From NCBI RefSeq assembly GCF_029338375.1, contig NZ_CP119804.1:1240001-1304000 (forward strand): DNA of 64,000 nt. The letters run 5' to 3'. This stretch comes from Halorussus lipolyticus. GTDB taxonomy: Archaea; Halobacteriota; Halobacteria; Halobacteriales; Haladaptataceae. The first letter of the stretch is position 1, and each line of letters begins with the position of its first letter. A program made the translations under genes and the position numbers. This document shows, one piece after another, positions 1 through 7,531 of this stretch. The notes under the pieces were generated by a model. The model did no database searches and had not been told where the DNA came from. It saw only the letters and a program-made list of their open reading frames with translations.

Positions 1-155
1 TTCGCCCGCTCGACCATCTCGTCGAATCGCTCGTCGTCGCCGGTCACGTTGTACGTCTCGTACTCGACGCCCTTGGAGTCGAAGAGGTCCTTGGCCTTCT
101 CGCAGTAGGGACACTCCTCCTTGCAGTAAATCTCGACGTGCGGGTGTTCGCTCAT
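1..155 (-). CDS. Glutaredoxin-like protein (partial)
   Basis: This gene runs off the left edge; the first 51 residues are visible. They read as a thioredoxin-fold N-terminus: a short beta strand (VEIYC) and then the redox motif CPYC at about residues 15-18, the classical glutaredoxin dithiol site. It probably reduces protein or low-molecular-weight disulfides in the cytoplasm. The start is the ATG at 153-155. The fold and motif are certain, but substrate and full length cannot be judged because the C-terminal half, including the cis-Pro loop, lies outside the window. Confidence 0.85.
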   Translation of the reverse strand, partial: MSEHPHVEIYCKEECPYCEKAKDLFDSKGVEYETYNVTGDDERFDEMVERA

Positions 156-270
156 GGTGCAATATTGCCCTTCGGGGGGTATTTAGCTTGTGTTGTCGCG
201 TCGGGTTTCCGGTTTTGGGCCGAGGACCCGCGTAGGTTTTTGAGTGAAGACGGGCCAAGGAGGTTCCGTG

Positions 271-834
271 ATGCTCTGATCGCCGATAACCGGTGGAGAC
301 GCACACGACGAGACAGTCGCACGGGAAGAACGGCTACGAAAGGCCGCGGAACGACGCGAACTCGACCCCGATGCACTCGAACGAGCACACGAAGACGCCC
401 AGTTAGTCCTCGAACAGACGCTTCAGTTGTTCTCAGACCTCTCGGACAAGTCGTTTCGACTCGTTCGACTCAACGCGCTCATTCTCACGATGCTAATCGC
501 AATCGCATCGCAGGTCCGCGTTCGAGAGTACGTCAATATCTTGTCTGTGGCCGCGATACTGCTGTTCGTTACGTCCTCGGTCTGTGCGCTGGTCGGCTAC
601 CTCTCGACAGCGGTAGACCGGGGAATCCACACCGGGACCTTCGACAAACTCACGACCTACAAGCTACGCGAGGACGAGTATCTGAACTGGGTCCTCACGC
701 TCGGGTATCCCGACTGGATAGGTGACGCCGTAACGAAAGCGGAGTACAAAGAACAGTGGGTCCGGCGGTCGTTAGTCGCGTTCCTCGCGGGAACGGCGGC
801 GCTCCTCGCCGGAATCCTTTTCGCGCTTTACTGA
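271..834 (+). CDS. Two-TM membrane protein with in-frame TGA at codon 3
   Basis: I do not recognise the family. The C-terminal 135 residues (from 427) hold two transmembrane segments near the start (LILTMLIAIAS, ILSVAAILLFVTSSV), a soluble stretch, and a third hydrophobic segment at the end. The same frame is open back to 280 and encodes an acidic, helical stretch (DETVAREERLRKAAERREL) that looks genuinely coding. There is no ATG, GTG or TTG in that open part before the TTG at 427. A Shine-Dalgarno-like AGGAGGT at 260-266 precedes GTG 268 and ATG 271, which are in the same frame, but codon 3 after the ATG is TGA (277-279). The gene may be nonsense-mutated, mis-sequenced, started from ATA 286, or truncated to start at 427. 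The end is firm and the start is not. Confidence 0.6.
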
Positions 835-846
835 TAACGACGACGT

Positions 847-963
847 ATGACAGACGAACGAGACGACGAGGACGTGCGAATTCGGCCCGAAGACCTCGGG
901 AAACCGGGTGCAACGACGACTGGCGTCAAACGTAACCGCGAGGACGAACAGACCGACGACTGA
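847..963 (+). CDS. Small acidic protein (38 aa)
   Basis: A 38-codon ORF begins with ATG 13 nt after the preceding membrane-protein gene and ends 45 nt before the DUF357 gene. The product is highly charged with many Asp and Glu (MTDERDDEDVRIRPEDLG), matching haloarchaeal composition and G/C third-position bias. No domain is recognisable. Its tight spacing suggests cotranscription with its neighbour. It could be a chance ORF, but the acidic composition argues for translation. Confidence 0.5.
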   Translation: MTDERDDEDVRIRPEDLGKPGATTTGVKRNREDEQTDD

Positions 964-1008
964 AACGCTCCCGAAGCCCTTACCTCGCTCCTACTCGTCT
1001 CCCCGGAC

Positions 1009-1293
1009 ATGGCCGCCGACCTCGAGGAGAAGACCGACCGATACGAGGGCCTGCTCGCGGAGGCCCTCGACGCCGCCGAAATCGCGCCGCCAGACGACAC
1101 CCCGATGGGCGAGTCTGCCGCCGAGTGTCTGGAGATGGCGACCTCCTACCTCGAAGACGGTCGGCACTTCCGCGAGCAGGGCGACCCCGTGAACGCGCTG
1201 GCGTCCTTCTCCTACGGTCACGCGTGGCTCGACGCCGGCGCTCGGGTCGGCCTGTTCGACGTGCCCCGCGAGGGGCACTTGTTCACGGTCTGA
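1009..1293 (+). CDS. DUF357 family protein
   Basis: This 94-residue all-alpha protein matches the archaeal DUF357 pattern: an N-terminal helix rich in Glu/Lys (LEEKTDRYEGLLAEALD), a middle helix with an AMATSYLEDG-like motif, and a C-terminal segment with SFSYGHAWLDAG followed by the GLFDV tail. Family members are small helical archaeal proteins of unknown function, probably cytosolic. The length is normal for the family. The start ATG is followed directly by the conserved helix. Confidence 0.85.
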   Translation: MAADLEEKTDRYEGLLAEALDAAEIAPPDDTPMGESAAECLEMATSYLEDGRHFREQGDPVNALASFSYGHAWLDAGARVGLFDVPREGHLFTV

Positions 1294-1364
1294 GTTCGCC
1301 CACGAACGAGACCAGCCAACACCCCGTGGAACTTTAGAACGTGCAAGCCGTCTAACCGATAGCT

Positions 1365-1727
1365 ATGGAGGACGCACCGGGGTCGTCAGGAGTGTTGCGC
1401 CTCGAAATGGACAGTTCGCTCGACTGGGTGGCAGTCGCGCTCGGGGTGCTCCTCGCGGGCATCCACGTCTACCTCGGGGTGACGACCGACCAGTCGCCCT
1501 TCGTCGTGGTCGGGGCGGGGTTCCTGCTTGGCGTGGTGTTCTTCCTGACTCGGTACTGGCGGCCCGTCCTCTACCTCCTCGGGGTCATCTACGCCCTCGT
1601 GCTGGGGTTCATCTGGCTCCTCAACGGGATGGAGTACCGGACCATCGGTCTCGTGACCGGCGCGATTAGCGTCGCCTTCCTCGTCCTCATCAGTTACCTG
1701 TTCGCGCGCGAGGGCGGTCTGGTCTGA
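1365..1727 (+). CDS. Four-TM haloarchaeal membrane protein
   Basis: This 120-residue protein has a short polar N-terminus and four closely packed hydrophobic helices (about residues 20-37, 45-62, 67-87 and 96-114), separated by short loops including a TRYWRP turn. It resembles small integral membrane proteins conserved among haloarchaea without a known function. A TATA-like sequence (ACTTTAGAAC, 1331-1340) lies about 29 nt before the ATG, which fits a leaderless transcript and supports this start. No enzymatic motif is visible. Confidence 0.7.
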   Translation: MEDAPGSSGVLRLEMDSSLDWVAVALGVLLAGIHVYLGVTTDQSPFVVVGAGFLLGVVFFLTRYWRPVLYLLGVIYALVLGFIWLLNGMEYRTIGLVTGAISVAFLVLISYLFAREGGLV

Positions 1728-1868
1728 CGGCACCGGCCCTAACGGCCGCCAGCGCGCTAACAGCCGACGACAGCCGCTACCGTCGTCTCGGCGCGTGTAG
1801 CAACCCCTACAATCGGTAAAGAAATAAGATTATTTGCTTCGACCACCCGAAGAAACTTCTCGGACTGC

Positions 1869-2447
1869 TCACTCCGAGGAGCGCCGTTTCTCGGTCCGGC
1901 GCTCGCTCCCGTGGCCTCGGCGACTCCCGTAGCGCCGGTCGCGTTCGCTGGTGCCCTGCGCGCCGCCGTGGCGGTGTTCGCGCTCGCCGCCAGTCCCCTC
2001 TCGGAAGGTCGAGTCCCGCGGGTCGGAGTGATGGGACGAGTCGCCGCGCTGTCCCGTCTCTCGGCCGGAGATTCCCTCCTCGCGGTGGCTCCCGCGCTGA
2101 CTGCCGGTGCGCGACGACCCGGTGTCGTGGCTCTCGCTCCCGCTTCGCTTCCGACGCTGGCGGTCCTCGCTCGCCGACCCCTCGCTGTCGGACCGGTCGG
2201 TCTTATGGACGTTGACAGTCCGGTTGCTCCCCCACCGGTTCGCGTGGCCGTGCCCGGTGGCGTCGTGTTTCATCTGGCGCTCGTTCTCCTCGTGGTGACT
2301 CTGGGGCCGTCCTCGGTCTCCTCGCTGTCGCTCGCGTCGGTCTCGGTCCCGGTCGGCGGCGTCACCGTACTCGTTGGTGTGACGCTCGTCGGCGGGATGG
2401 TCGTCGGTCTCCTCGTGGCGTCGCTCCCTGTGGTGTCGATTAGCCAT
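1869..2447 (-). CDS. Low-complexity His/Arg/Glu/Ser-rich protein
   Basis: An uninterrupted 192-residue frame with almost no hydrophobic residues, dominated by Arg, Glu, Asp, His, Ser, Gly and Gln. It begins MANRHHRERRHEETDDHPAD and ends in an Arg/Ser/Glu run. No fold or domain is recognisable, and it should be intrinsically disordered. It is far more basic and His-rich than typical haloarchaeal proteins. The opposite strand also carries an open frame (Ala/Val/Leu-rich), so coding strand is inferred; I prefer minus because it is longer and matches the style of the second low-complexity protein at 6040-7203. The ATG at 2447 was chosen over an upstream alternative start at 2462. Confidence 0.55.
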   Translation of the reverse strand: MANRHHRERRHEETDDHPADERHTNEYGDAADRDRDRRERQRGDRGRPQSHHEENERQMKHDATGHGHANRWGSNRTVNVHKTDRSDSEGSASEDRQRRKRSGSESHDTGSSRTGSQRGSHREEGISGRETGQRGDSSHHSDPRDSTFREGTGGEREHRHGGAQGTSERDRRYGSRRGHGSERRTEKRRSSE

Positions 2448-2462
2448 CTCTGAAACCCCCAA

Positions 2463-2890
2463 CGGGGATTGGGCGAGCGCATCCTTAGACGTGCTGGCGG
2501 GTTCGAGAATCGTCGTCCAGCCACGCCACAGAAACAGTATTCGGTGCCTCGAAAGCCCTCACGCACCTCGCGGTCGCTCACCGGAATATTTCGCGCGCAG
2601 AACTGCGCGCGAAATAGGGCCACGCTGAGACGACCGAGGTGAACACCGGAAGACAAACCCCGTCTTCCGAGGTCACACTCACTCCGTTCGCGTGACCGCA
2701 AGGCGCGTTCGCCCTTTCAGTCCGCCAAGGACGTGGTTTCTCGCGCCGGGCGACACAAGGGTTGAGAACACGTTTGAACGCTACCCCCGCAGTGTGCTGG
2801 ACCACTCTCGGAGAATTGGACGGCCCGCGTTCTCACCAGTTGGAATCCCGCGACAAGTTTTTTCTATCAGCCTCGCGCATGGTTCTTTGT
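2463..2890. other. Intergenic region with palindromic and degenerate repeats
   Basis: This gene-free 428 bp holds a perfect hairpin (2587-2616, listed separately). Around it are stretches (CGAAAGCCCTC, CCGGAAGACA, CTTCCGAGGTC) that recur in altered form in the 13.54-13.69 kb intergenic region, typical of degenerate dispersed repeats. A short AT-rich piece before 2891 (CAAGTTTTTTCTATC, about 2852-2866) could be the TATA region for the zinc-ribbon gene. Confidence 0.5.
2587..2616. repeat. Palindromic element P1 (13-bp stem)
   Basis: The left arm TATTTCGCGCGCA (2587-2599) and right arm TGCGCGCGAAATA (2604-2616) are perfect reverse complements around a GAAC loop. Related palindromes with the same GC(A/G)GTTCT core on one strand occur at 36149-36184 and 62367-62390, suggesting a dispersed REP-like element. 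Confidence 0.8.
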
Positions 2891-3070
2891 ATGAACGAAA
2901 CCTACGTGCGGCTGGTTTGCCCCGAGTGTGGCAAGGATTGGGAGGAGTCGCCCGACGACCTCCCGTCACACGACGAGCAGTTCAACTGCCCGAACTGCCA
3001 CGCCACGCGCCGGACCGCCGAGTTCACGCGGACCGAACACGACTTGGAGACGCTCAAGCAGTTCCAGTAG
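2891..3070 (+). CDS. Small zinc-ribbon protein
   Basis: This 59-residue protein carries two CxxC knuckles, CPECG (about residues 10-14) and CPNCH (about 33-37), separated by an acidic linker, forming a predicted single zinc ribbon. Such tiny zinc ribbons are common in haloarchaea and most are uncharacterised; nucleic-acid or protein binding is plausible but not shown. The ATG at 2891 fits the conserved N-terminus, whereas an open extension upstream lacks protein-like composition. It ends next to the convergent aIF2-beta gene. Confidence 0.8.
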   Translation: MNETYVRLVCPECGKDWEESPDDLPSHDEQFNCPNCHATRRTAEFTRTEHDLETLKQFQ

Positions 3071-3478
3071 TTAGCTCCCGGTCGGCGAGCGCGCGCCGCA
3101 CGCCTCGCACCGAAGCAACACCGCACCCTGTTCTCGTTCGAGTCGCGTGTCCGGGAGTCCACACTCTGGACAGAGGACGTACTCGTCGGTGTACTCCTCG
3201 ATGGCGTCCTCGATGCGGCGCTGTCCGAACTCGCCGGTCAGTCGGGCGCGTCCGCTCTCGTCGATGTGGGCGCTCGTGCCGAGTTCGTCTTGCAGAAACT
3301 TCAGTACGTGGTCCTCGTCCCTGCCGAGTCGGTCGAGGGTGTCCTGAAAGTTCTCGTAGACGGTGACGTTCCCCTCTTGGCGCACGTCGGCCTCGGGCAC
3401 GTCGAACCGGTCGCCGTTCCCTTGAATCTCGGGCGCTTCGTCCATCGCCCGTTCGAGGTGGTCGTCGTAACTCTCCAT
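3071..3478 (-). CDS. Translation initiation factor aIF2 subunit beta
   Basis: This subunit of the archaeal heterotrimeric aIF2 helps deliver initiator Met-tRNA to the small ribosomal subunit. The 135-residue protein has the family's alpha-beta core (from about residue 25, with the motif NFQDTLDRLGRDEDHVLKFL), the central LTGEFGQRRIEDAIEEY segment, and the C-terminal C4 zinc ribbon with CPECG and CEACG. Its length matches archaeal aIF2-beta. The ATG at 3478 gives the usual short N-terminus; a start at 3499 would add seven unconserved residues. Confidence 0.95.
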   Translation of the reverse strand: MESYDDHLERAMDEAPEIQGNGDRFDVPEADVRQEGNVTVYENFQDTLDRLGRDEDHVLKFLQDELGTSAHIDESGRARLTGEFGQRRIEDAIEEYTDEYVLCPECGLPDTRLEREQGAVLLRCEACGARSPTGS

Positions 3479-3729
3479 ACGAGACGGTAACGAACGCATA
3501 CGAATAAAAAACTTTCAGACTCACAGGGCGATTTGCCGACGACCGACGCCCCCAACGGTAAGGTTGCGTTTCGATACGGAACGAACACAACTGCGTGAGA
3601 CTGTTTCACACTACCATGATAGTAGGCGTTACGTACTATTAGGGGGGCGTAAAGACGTGAAATCCCCTCACCGTGTTAACGGGACTCAAGATAATACTAT
3701 AACCCTGCAACTGTTAGCCTCGTTTGCTT

Positions 3730-3969
3730 ATGAAGAAGCAGGAACTCATCCACCTTCACGGCCTGCTCGCAGAGGTCGGGAATTACTTCGAAGAGGAGAA
3801 CAGCACGGAAGTAGACCTTAGCGAATACGATTCTCTCGGCGTACGACCAACGTCGATTCACAAGTCGAAAACAGACCACAAGGCGGCAGTCTTTGCGATG
3901 GCAAACGCAATCACATCCGAAATGAACGAAGCCGAGGCGGACGAGAAAGTCGCCGCCAAGGCCGACTGA
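3730..3969 (+). CDS. UPF0058 family protein
   Basis: The 79-residue product starts MKKQELIHLHGLLAEV, the hallmark of the archaeal UPF0058 family, and continues with SIHKSKTDHKAAVF, which carries the second conserved His/Lys region. It is a small helical cytosolic protein of unknown function. A TATA-like AATACTATAA at about 3693-3702 lies roughly 30 nt upstream. The ATG at 3730 was chosen over a TTG two codons earlier. Confidence 0.9.
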   Translation: MKKQELIHLHGLLAEVGNYFEEENSTEVDLSEYDSLGVRPTSIHKSKTDHKAAVFAMANAITSEMNEAEADEKVAAKAD

Positions 3970-4125
3970 ACTGCGGCACGACGCTTCTCACGAACCCGCT
4001 CCGTCTCCGTAGCGGCAGTGCTGTTCTGAGCCTCACTTACGCCTCGTCAGCGACGAGTATCGACCGCAGAGAAGGATGTACGCGCCGGTGACGCCGACCG
4101 ACAGCGCGGGACTGGCAGAGTCGCG

Positions 4126-4596
4126 TTACTCGATGAGGTCCTCGAACTCCGGGAGAACCTCGTCGTCTTCGTCGCGGTCGCTCTGAGTCTCTGTTTCGAC
4201 CTCGATGTCGTCGTTCCCTGTCTCGTCGGCCTCGGTTTCGTCACCCTCGTCGTCTTCGTCCTCGATGACTTCGACTTCGAGGACGGTCAGCGGGATGTTT
4301 TCGAGACGCTGGCCGATTTCCTTCCGGGCGATGCGCGAGGCGTGCTCCTCGCGCTCGACGTTGAACACCGTCATCTCTAACTCCAGCGCGACGAGGCTTT
4401 CGTCGGCGGCGATGAAGGCGGGTTCTAGCTCCTCCCCGCAGTGGGGGCAGGACCGCTCGCCCATGTTGATTTCGACGTAGTTGAGGTCGGGGTTGAGCAA
4501 CTCGCCGGTCTTGGAGATGGCGATCCGAACGGCCTCGTCGGGAGTCTCCACGTCGTAGACCGGGACTGCGGCTTCCACGACAACTCTGCAGTTCAT
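4126..4596 (-). CDS. DUF555 / UPF0212 family protein
   Basis: This 156-residue protein begins MNCRVVVEAAVPVYDVET and includes the conserved ISKTGELLNPDLNYVEI segment and a CPHCGEE zinc-knuckle motif near residue 50, all characteristic of the archaeal DUF555 (UPF0212) family. The last 45 residues are a long Asp/Glu tail, longer than in non-halophiles. Function is unknown. The ATG at 4596 is chosen over one two codons earlier because the family starts with MNCR. Confidence 0.9.
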   Translation of the reverse strand: MNCRVVVEAAVPVYDVETPDEAVRIAISKTGELLNPDLNYVEINMGERSCPHCGEELEPAFIAADESLVALELEMTVFNVEREEHASRIARKEIGQRLENIPLTVLEVEVIEDEDDEGDETEADETGNDDIEVETETQSDRDEDDEVLPEFEDLIE

Positions 4597-4682
4597 AGCC
4601 ACGTAGAAGTAGTAGCGCCAACAGTATCAAGTTTAGCCCTAAAACGAAAGCTTTCCACTTCCGGGGGCCGGAGGGTTCCGCG

Positions 4683-5585
4683 ATGCACTCTGGTTCGATA
4701 CCTGTCGCCGACCTCTCGGGGGGTTTCGACTTGCAGGCCACGCTGGAGAGCGGCCAGACCTTCCTCTGGCGGCGCGACGACGGCCGCACCTACGACGAGG
4801 CCGACCCCTACGGCGGGTCCGCGTGGTACTACACCGTCGCCAATCGCGCCGACGAGGACCCCGAAGTCGTCCGCGTCCGTCAGCGCGACGGCCTGCTGGA
4901 GTGGGAGGCCACCACCGACGCCGACGACCTCCTCGTCGAGCGACTGCGCCTCGACGACGACCTCCCGGCCATCTTCGCCCGGATGCCCGACGACGACCTC
5001 CTCGCGTCGGCCACCGACGCCTACCGCGGACTCCGAATCGTTGACGACCCCTTCTTCCCCTGTCTGATTTCGTTCATCTGCTCGGCCCAGATGCGGGTCG
5101 GGCGAATCCACGGGATGCAGACCGGCCTCGCCCGCGAGTTCGGCGCGGAAATCGAGTTCGACGGCGAGACCTACCACGCCTACCCGACGCCCGACCGACT
5201 CGCCGAGGCCACCGAGGAGGACCTCCGCGAGTTAGGGTTGGGCTACCGTGCGCCCTACGTCCAGCGTTCCGCCGAGTTGGTCGCCTCCGGCGAGGCCACC
5301 GCCGAGGACGTTCGGGATTTCGACTACGAGGAGGCCCGCGATGCTGTCCAAGCGTTCGTCGGCGTCGGCGACAAGGTGGCCGACTGCGTGCTGTTGTTCT
5401 CGCTGGGCTATCTGGAGGCGGTTCCGCTGGACACGTGGATTCAGACCGCCATCGCCGACTACTACCCCGACTGCGATAGGGGGTCCTACGCCGAGACTTC
5501 GCGGGCGATTCGGGAGCGGTTCGGCGGCGAGTACGCCGGGTACGCCCAGACTTACGTCTTCCACTACCTCCGGAATCGGGAGTAG
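4683..5585 (+). CDS. 8-oxoguanine DNA glycosylase (OGG1 type)
   Basis: This base-excision repair enzyme removes oxidised guanine from DNA. The 300-residue protein has the OGG N-terminal beta domain (DLQATLESGQTFLWR, residues 16-30) and a HhH-GPD domain with GVGDKVADC at about 227-235 and PLDTW at 249-252. Lys231 is the expected Schiff-base nucleophile and Asp250 the conserved acid, so the enzyme should have lyase activity. Length fits the family. It is divergent from the DUF555 gene and stands 79 bp before acylphosphatase. Confidence 0.95.
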   Translation: MHSGSIPVADLSGGFDLQATLESGQTFLWRRDDGRTYDEADPYGGSAWYYTVANRADEDPEVVRVRQRDGLLEWEATTDADDLLVERLRLDDDLPAIFARMPDDDLLASATDAYRGLRIVDDPFFPCLISFICSAQMRVGRIHGMQTGLAREFGAEIEFDGETYHAYPTPDRLAEATEEDLRELGLGYRAPYVQRSAELVASGEATAEDVRDFDYEEARDAVQAFVGVGDKVADCVLLFSLGYLEAVPLDTWIQTAIADYYPDCDRGSYAETSRAIRERFGGEYAGYAQTYVFHYLRNRE

Positions 5586-5664
5586 TCAGGAACCGGTCTC
5601 GCCGCGCTCCTCGGGTCGAGTACCCAACCGGCTTAAGCCAGAACGCCGAACCACCGCGTGAACC

Positions 5665-5958
5665 ATGTCCGACAGTTCCACCGACGACCGAACCCGAGCG
5701 CACGTCTTCGTCTCCGGGAAGGTTCAGGGCGTCTACTACCGGGCGAACACCCGCGACACCGCCCGAGAGAAGGGGGTCTCGGGATGGGTCAAGAACCTCG
5801 CCGACGGTCGGGTCGAGGCCGTCTTCGAGGGTCCCGAGGAGCGCGTCGAGGAGATGGTCGAGTGGTGTCACACCGGCAGTCCCTCTGCGGACGTAGACGA
5901 CGTGGAAGTCGAGTACGACGACCCCGAGGACGAGGACGGCTTCCGGATTCGGCGCTGA
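5665..5958 (+). CDS. acyP: Acylphosphatase
   Basis: This 97-residue enzyme hydrolyses acyl phosphates. It contains the signature GKVQGVYYRANT at about residues 18-29, with the catalytic Arg in YYR, and VKNLADGRVEAVFEG with the catalytic Asn. The C-terminus ends in the family's G(F)xIRR-like motif. It is slightly longer than bacterial forms because of an acidic N-terminal tail. The start ATG lies just after a TTAAG-containing stretch. Confidence 0.95.
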   Translation: MSDSSTDDRTRAHVFVSGKVQGVYYRANTRDTAREKGVSGWVKNLADGRVEAVFEGPEERVEEMVEWCHTGSPSADVDDVEVEYDDPEDEDGFRIRR

Positions 5959-6039
5959 GAGTGTCCCACCGGGAGCAAAGAACCAAACGAAAACAGCGAG
6001 AACGGAGCCGAGCGGCGTCGAACCCGGTAGAACCGCGTT

Positions 6040-7203
6040 TCAGTACCGGTCGCCGTGGCGGCTATCGAGTCCGTGCGTCTCCTCGCTCCGACCGCCGGAC
6101 TGCTGTCTCTGCGACCGACCGCCAGATTGGCGGCCTCGCTGACCGTTCGCGTAGCGGTTGCGCTGGGACTGCTGGCGTTCGTCGCGTTGTTGGGGCGTGC
6201 CGGACGGTCCGGTCGGGACTTGTTCGCTCCGAGACTGCCCGGACTGCTCGGTCATCTGGTGCGACTCCTCCAGTCGCTCGGAGTAGGCCGGTTGGCCGGT
6301 CGGCTGTTGGTGGGGTTGCTTCTGCGTCGTCTGCCGGTCCGATAGCTGGTGTGTCTGTTGCCCGGACTGCTGTTGGGTCTGCTGTCCGGTCTGGCGTCGA
6401 GACTGCCCCGAGGACTGGTGGGACTGCTGTGGCGAGGGCCGTTGCTGTGGCGGTTCGGCGTCGTAGTCCTGTCGGGACTGACCCCGGTCGGACTGGGCGT
6501 GTCCGGACTGCGAGCGGCCGGAGTGCGACGACTGTCCACCGCGCTGGCTGAACTGACCGCCCTGCTGGTCGAACTGCCCGCCTCGCTGGCCCGACTGGCG
6601 CTCGTCGGCCGAGAACTGCTCGCCGCCGTGGGGTCGCTCGGCGTGGCTCGACTCGTGGCGAGGTTCGCCGCCGAATCGGAGGCTGTGGCGGCTTCCCTCC
6701 GTCGTCTGGGACCCCTGCGAGGACCGACTCTGCGAGGATTGTTGGTCCTGCTGGCGGCCCTGCGGCATTTGCTGGCCCTGCTGGCGGCCCTGCGACTGTC
6801 GGGGCTGGTATCGGCGCGAGGTCTGGCGGGACTGGTACCGACCCTGCGACTGTGAACCTCGTTGGCCCTGCGAGTTCCGTCCTCGTCCGGCGGAGCCACT
6901 CGTCTGTCGCTCCCGCGGCACGTGGTCGCCCTCGTGTCGGCCCCCGCCGCCGAACCGGAAACTCGCCTGCTGGCTCCGGTCGGACTGCGCGCCGGTCGGA
7001 ACGACCGCTTCTCCGCCCCGCATTCGCTCTTTGACCTCTCGCTCGACCTGTTCCGGACTCCGGTCGTCGCCCCGTCGGGTCTCGCGTCGGTCCCGTCGCT
7101 GACTCTCCTCCGCTCGGTTCCCCCGTCGCTGGTCGCCGCGCCCGCGCTCCTCGTAGTTTCGCGTCTCGCGGCCTCCCTGTCGGTAGTGGTCGTCGTTGGA
7201 CAT
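6040..7203 (-). CDS. Gln/Arg/Ser/Gly-rich low-complexity protein
   Basis: A single uninterrupted 387-residue frame, roughly one-fifth Gln, with most of the rest Arg, Ser, Gly, Glu and His. The N-terminal 75 residues are Arg/Glu-rich with a more ordered segment (SPEQVEREVKERMRGGEAVV). A motif SFRFGGGGRHEGDH near residue 80 recurs as SLRFGGEPRHESSH near residue 175. The remainder is Q/S/R/G repeats resembling prion-like or RGG-type regions. No enzymatic domain is visible. Opposite-strand frames are broken by stops, so the minus strand is preferred. The ATG at 7203 was chosen over one at 7221. RNA binding or condensate formation is only an inference from composition. Confidence 0.65.
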   Translation of the reverse strand: MSNDDHYRQGGRETRNYEERGRGDQRRGNRAEESQRRDRRETRRGDDRSPEQVEREVKERMRGGEAVVPTGAQSDRSQQASFRFGGGGRHEGDHVPRERQTSGSAGRGRNSQGQRGSQSQGRYQSRQTSRRYQPRQSQGRQQGQQMPQGRQQDQQSSQSRSSQGSQTTEGSRHSLRFGGEPRHESSHAERPHGGEQFSADERQSGQRGGQFDQQGGQFSQRGGQSSHSGRSQSGHAQSDRGQSRQDYDAEPPQQRPSPQQSHQSSGQSRRQTGQQTQQQSGQQTHQLSDRQTTQKQPHQQPTGQPAYSERLEESHQMTEQSGQSRSEQVPTGPSGTPQQRDERQQSQRNRYANGQRGRQSGGRSQRQQSGGRSEETHGLDSRHGDRY

Positions 7204-7531
7204 CAGTAATCTCCCCGCCAAACGTTCGGACCGCGAGACTCTTATCCGTGCTGGCTAGGCGAGACCGGCGACGGCGCTAGAGAAACATTGTTATTTCTTT
7301 TGGACATCTATTCATTTCTATAAGATAATTTTCCATTTCCATCTGCAGGCTGATACCTTCGCTTCGAACGGTAACTCGCTTCGCTGGGCGAAACCTCGGT
7401 CGCGTGACTGCGACCCGGCCGAGGACCTCCGAAACCACGCTCTCCGGGTTCGCAGTCGGACGTGGACGGTGGCCGACGAAGCCAACCCCGCGAAGACAGG
7501 ACTTAACGCCGTCGCCGTCGAATCCCCGGCC
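7204..7531. other. Divergent intergenic region
   Basis: This 328-bp gap separates two divergent genes. It contains an AT-rich centre (7285-7335, with ATTTCTTTTGGA and TTCATTTCTATAAGAT) and a GC-rich flank before 7532. A GATAAGAG-like TATA on the minus strand at about 7239-7247 could serve the low-complexity gene. No coding potential or RNA gene is evident. Confidence 0.4.

Noticed and set aside
1911..2453. Plus-strand Ala/Val/Leu-rich frame opposite the low-complexity protein
   Set aside because: It reads as continuous hydrophobic low complexity without loops or a membrane-protein pattern; kept as an alternative but not annotated.
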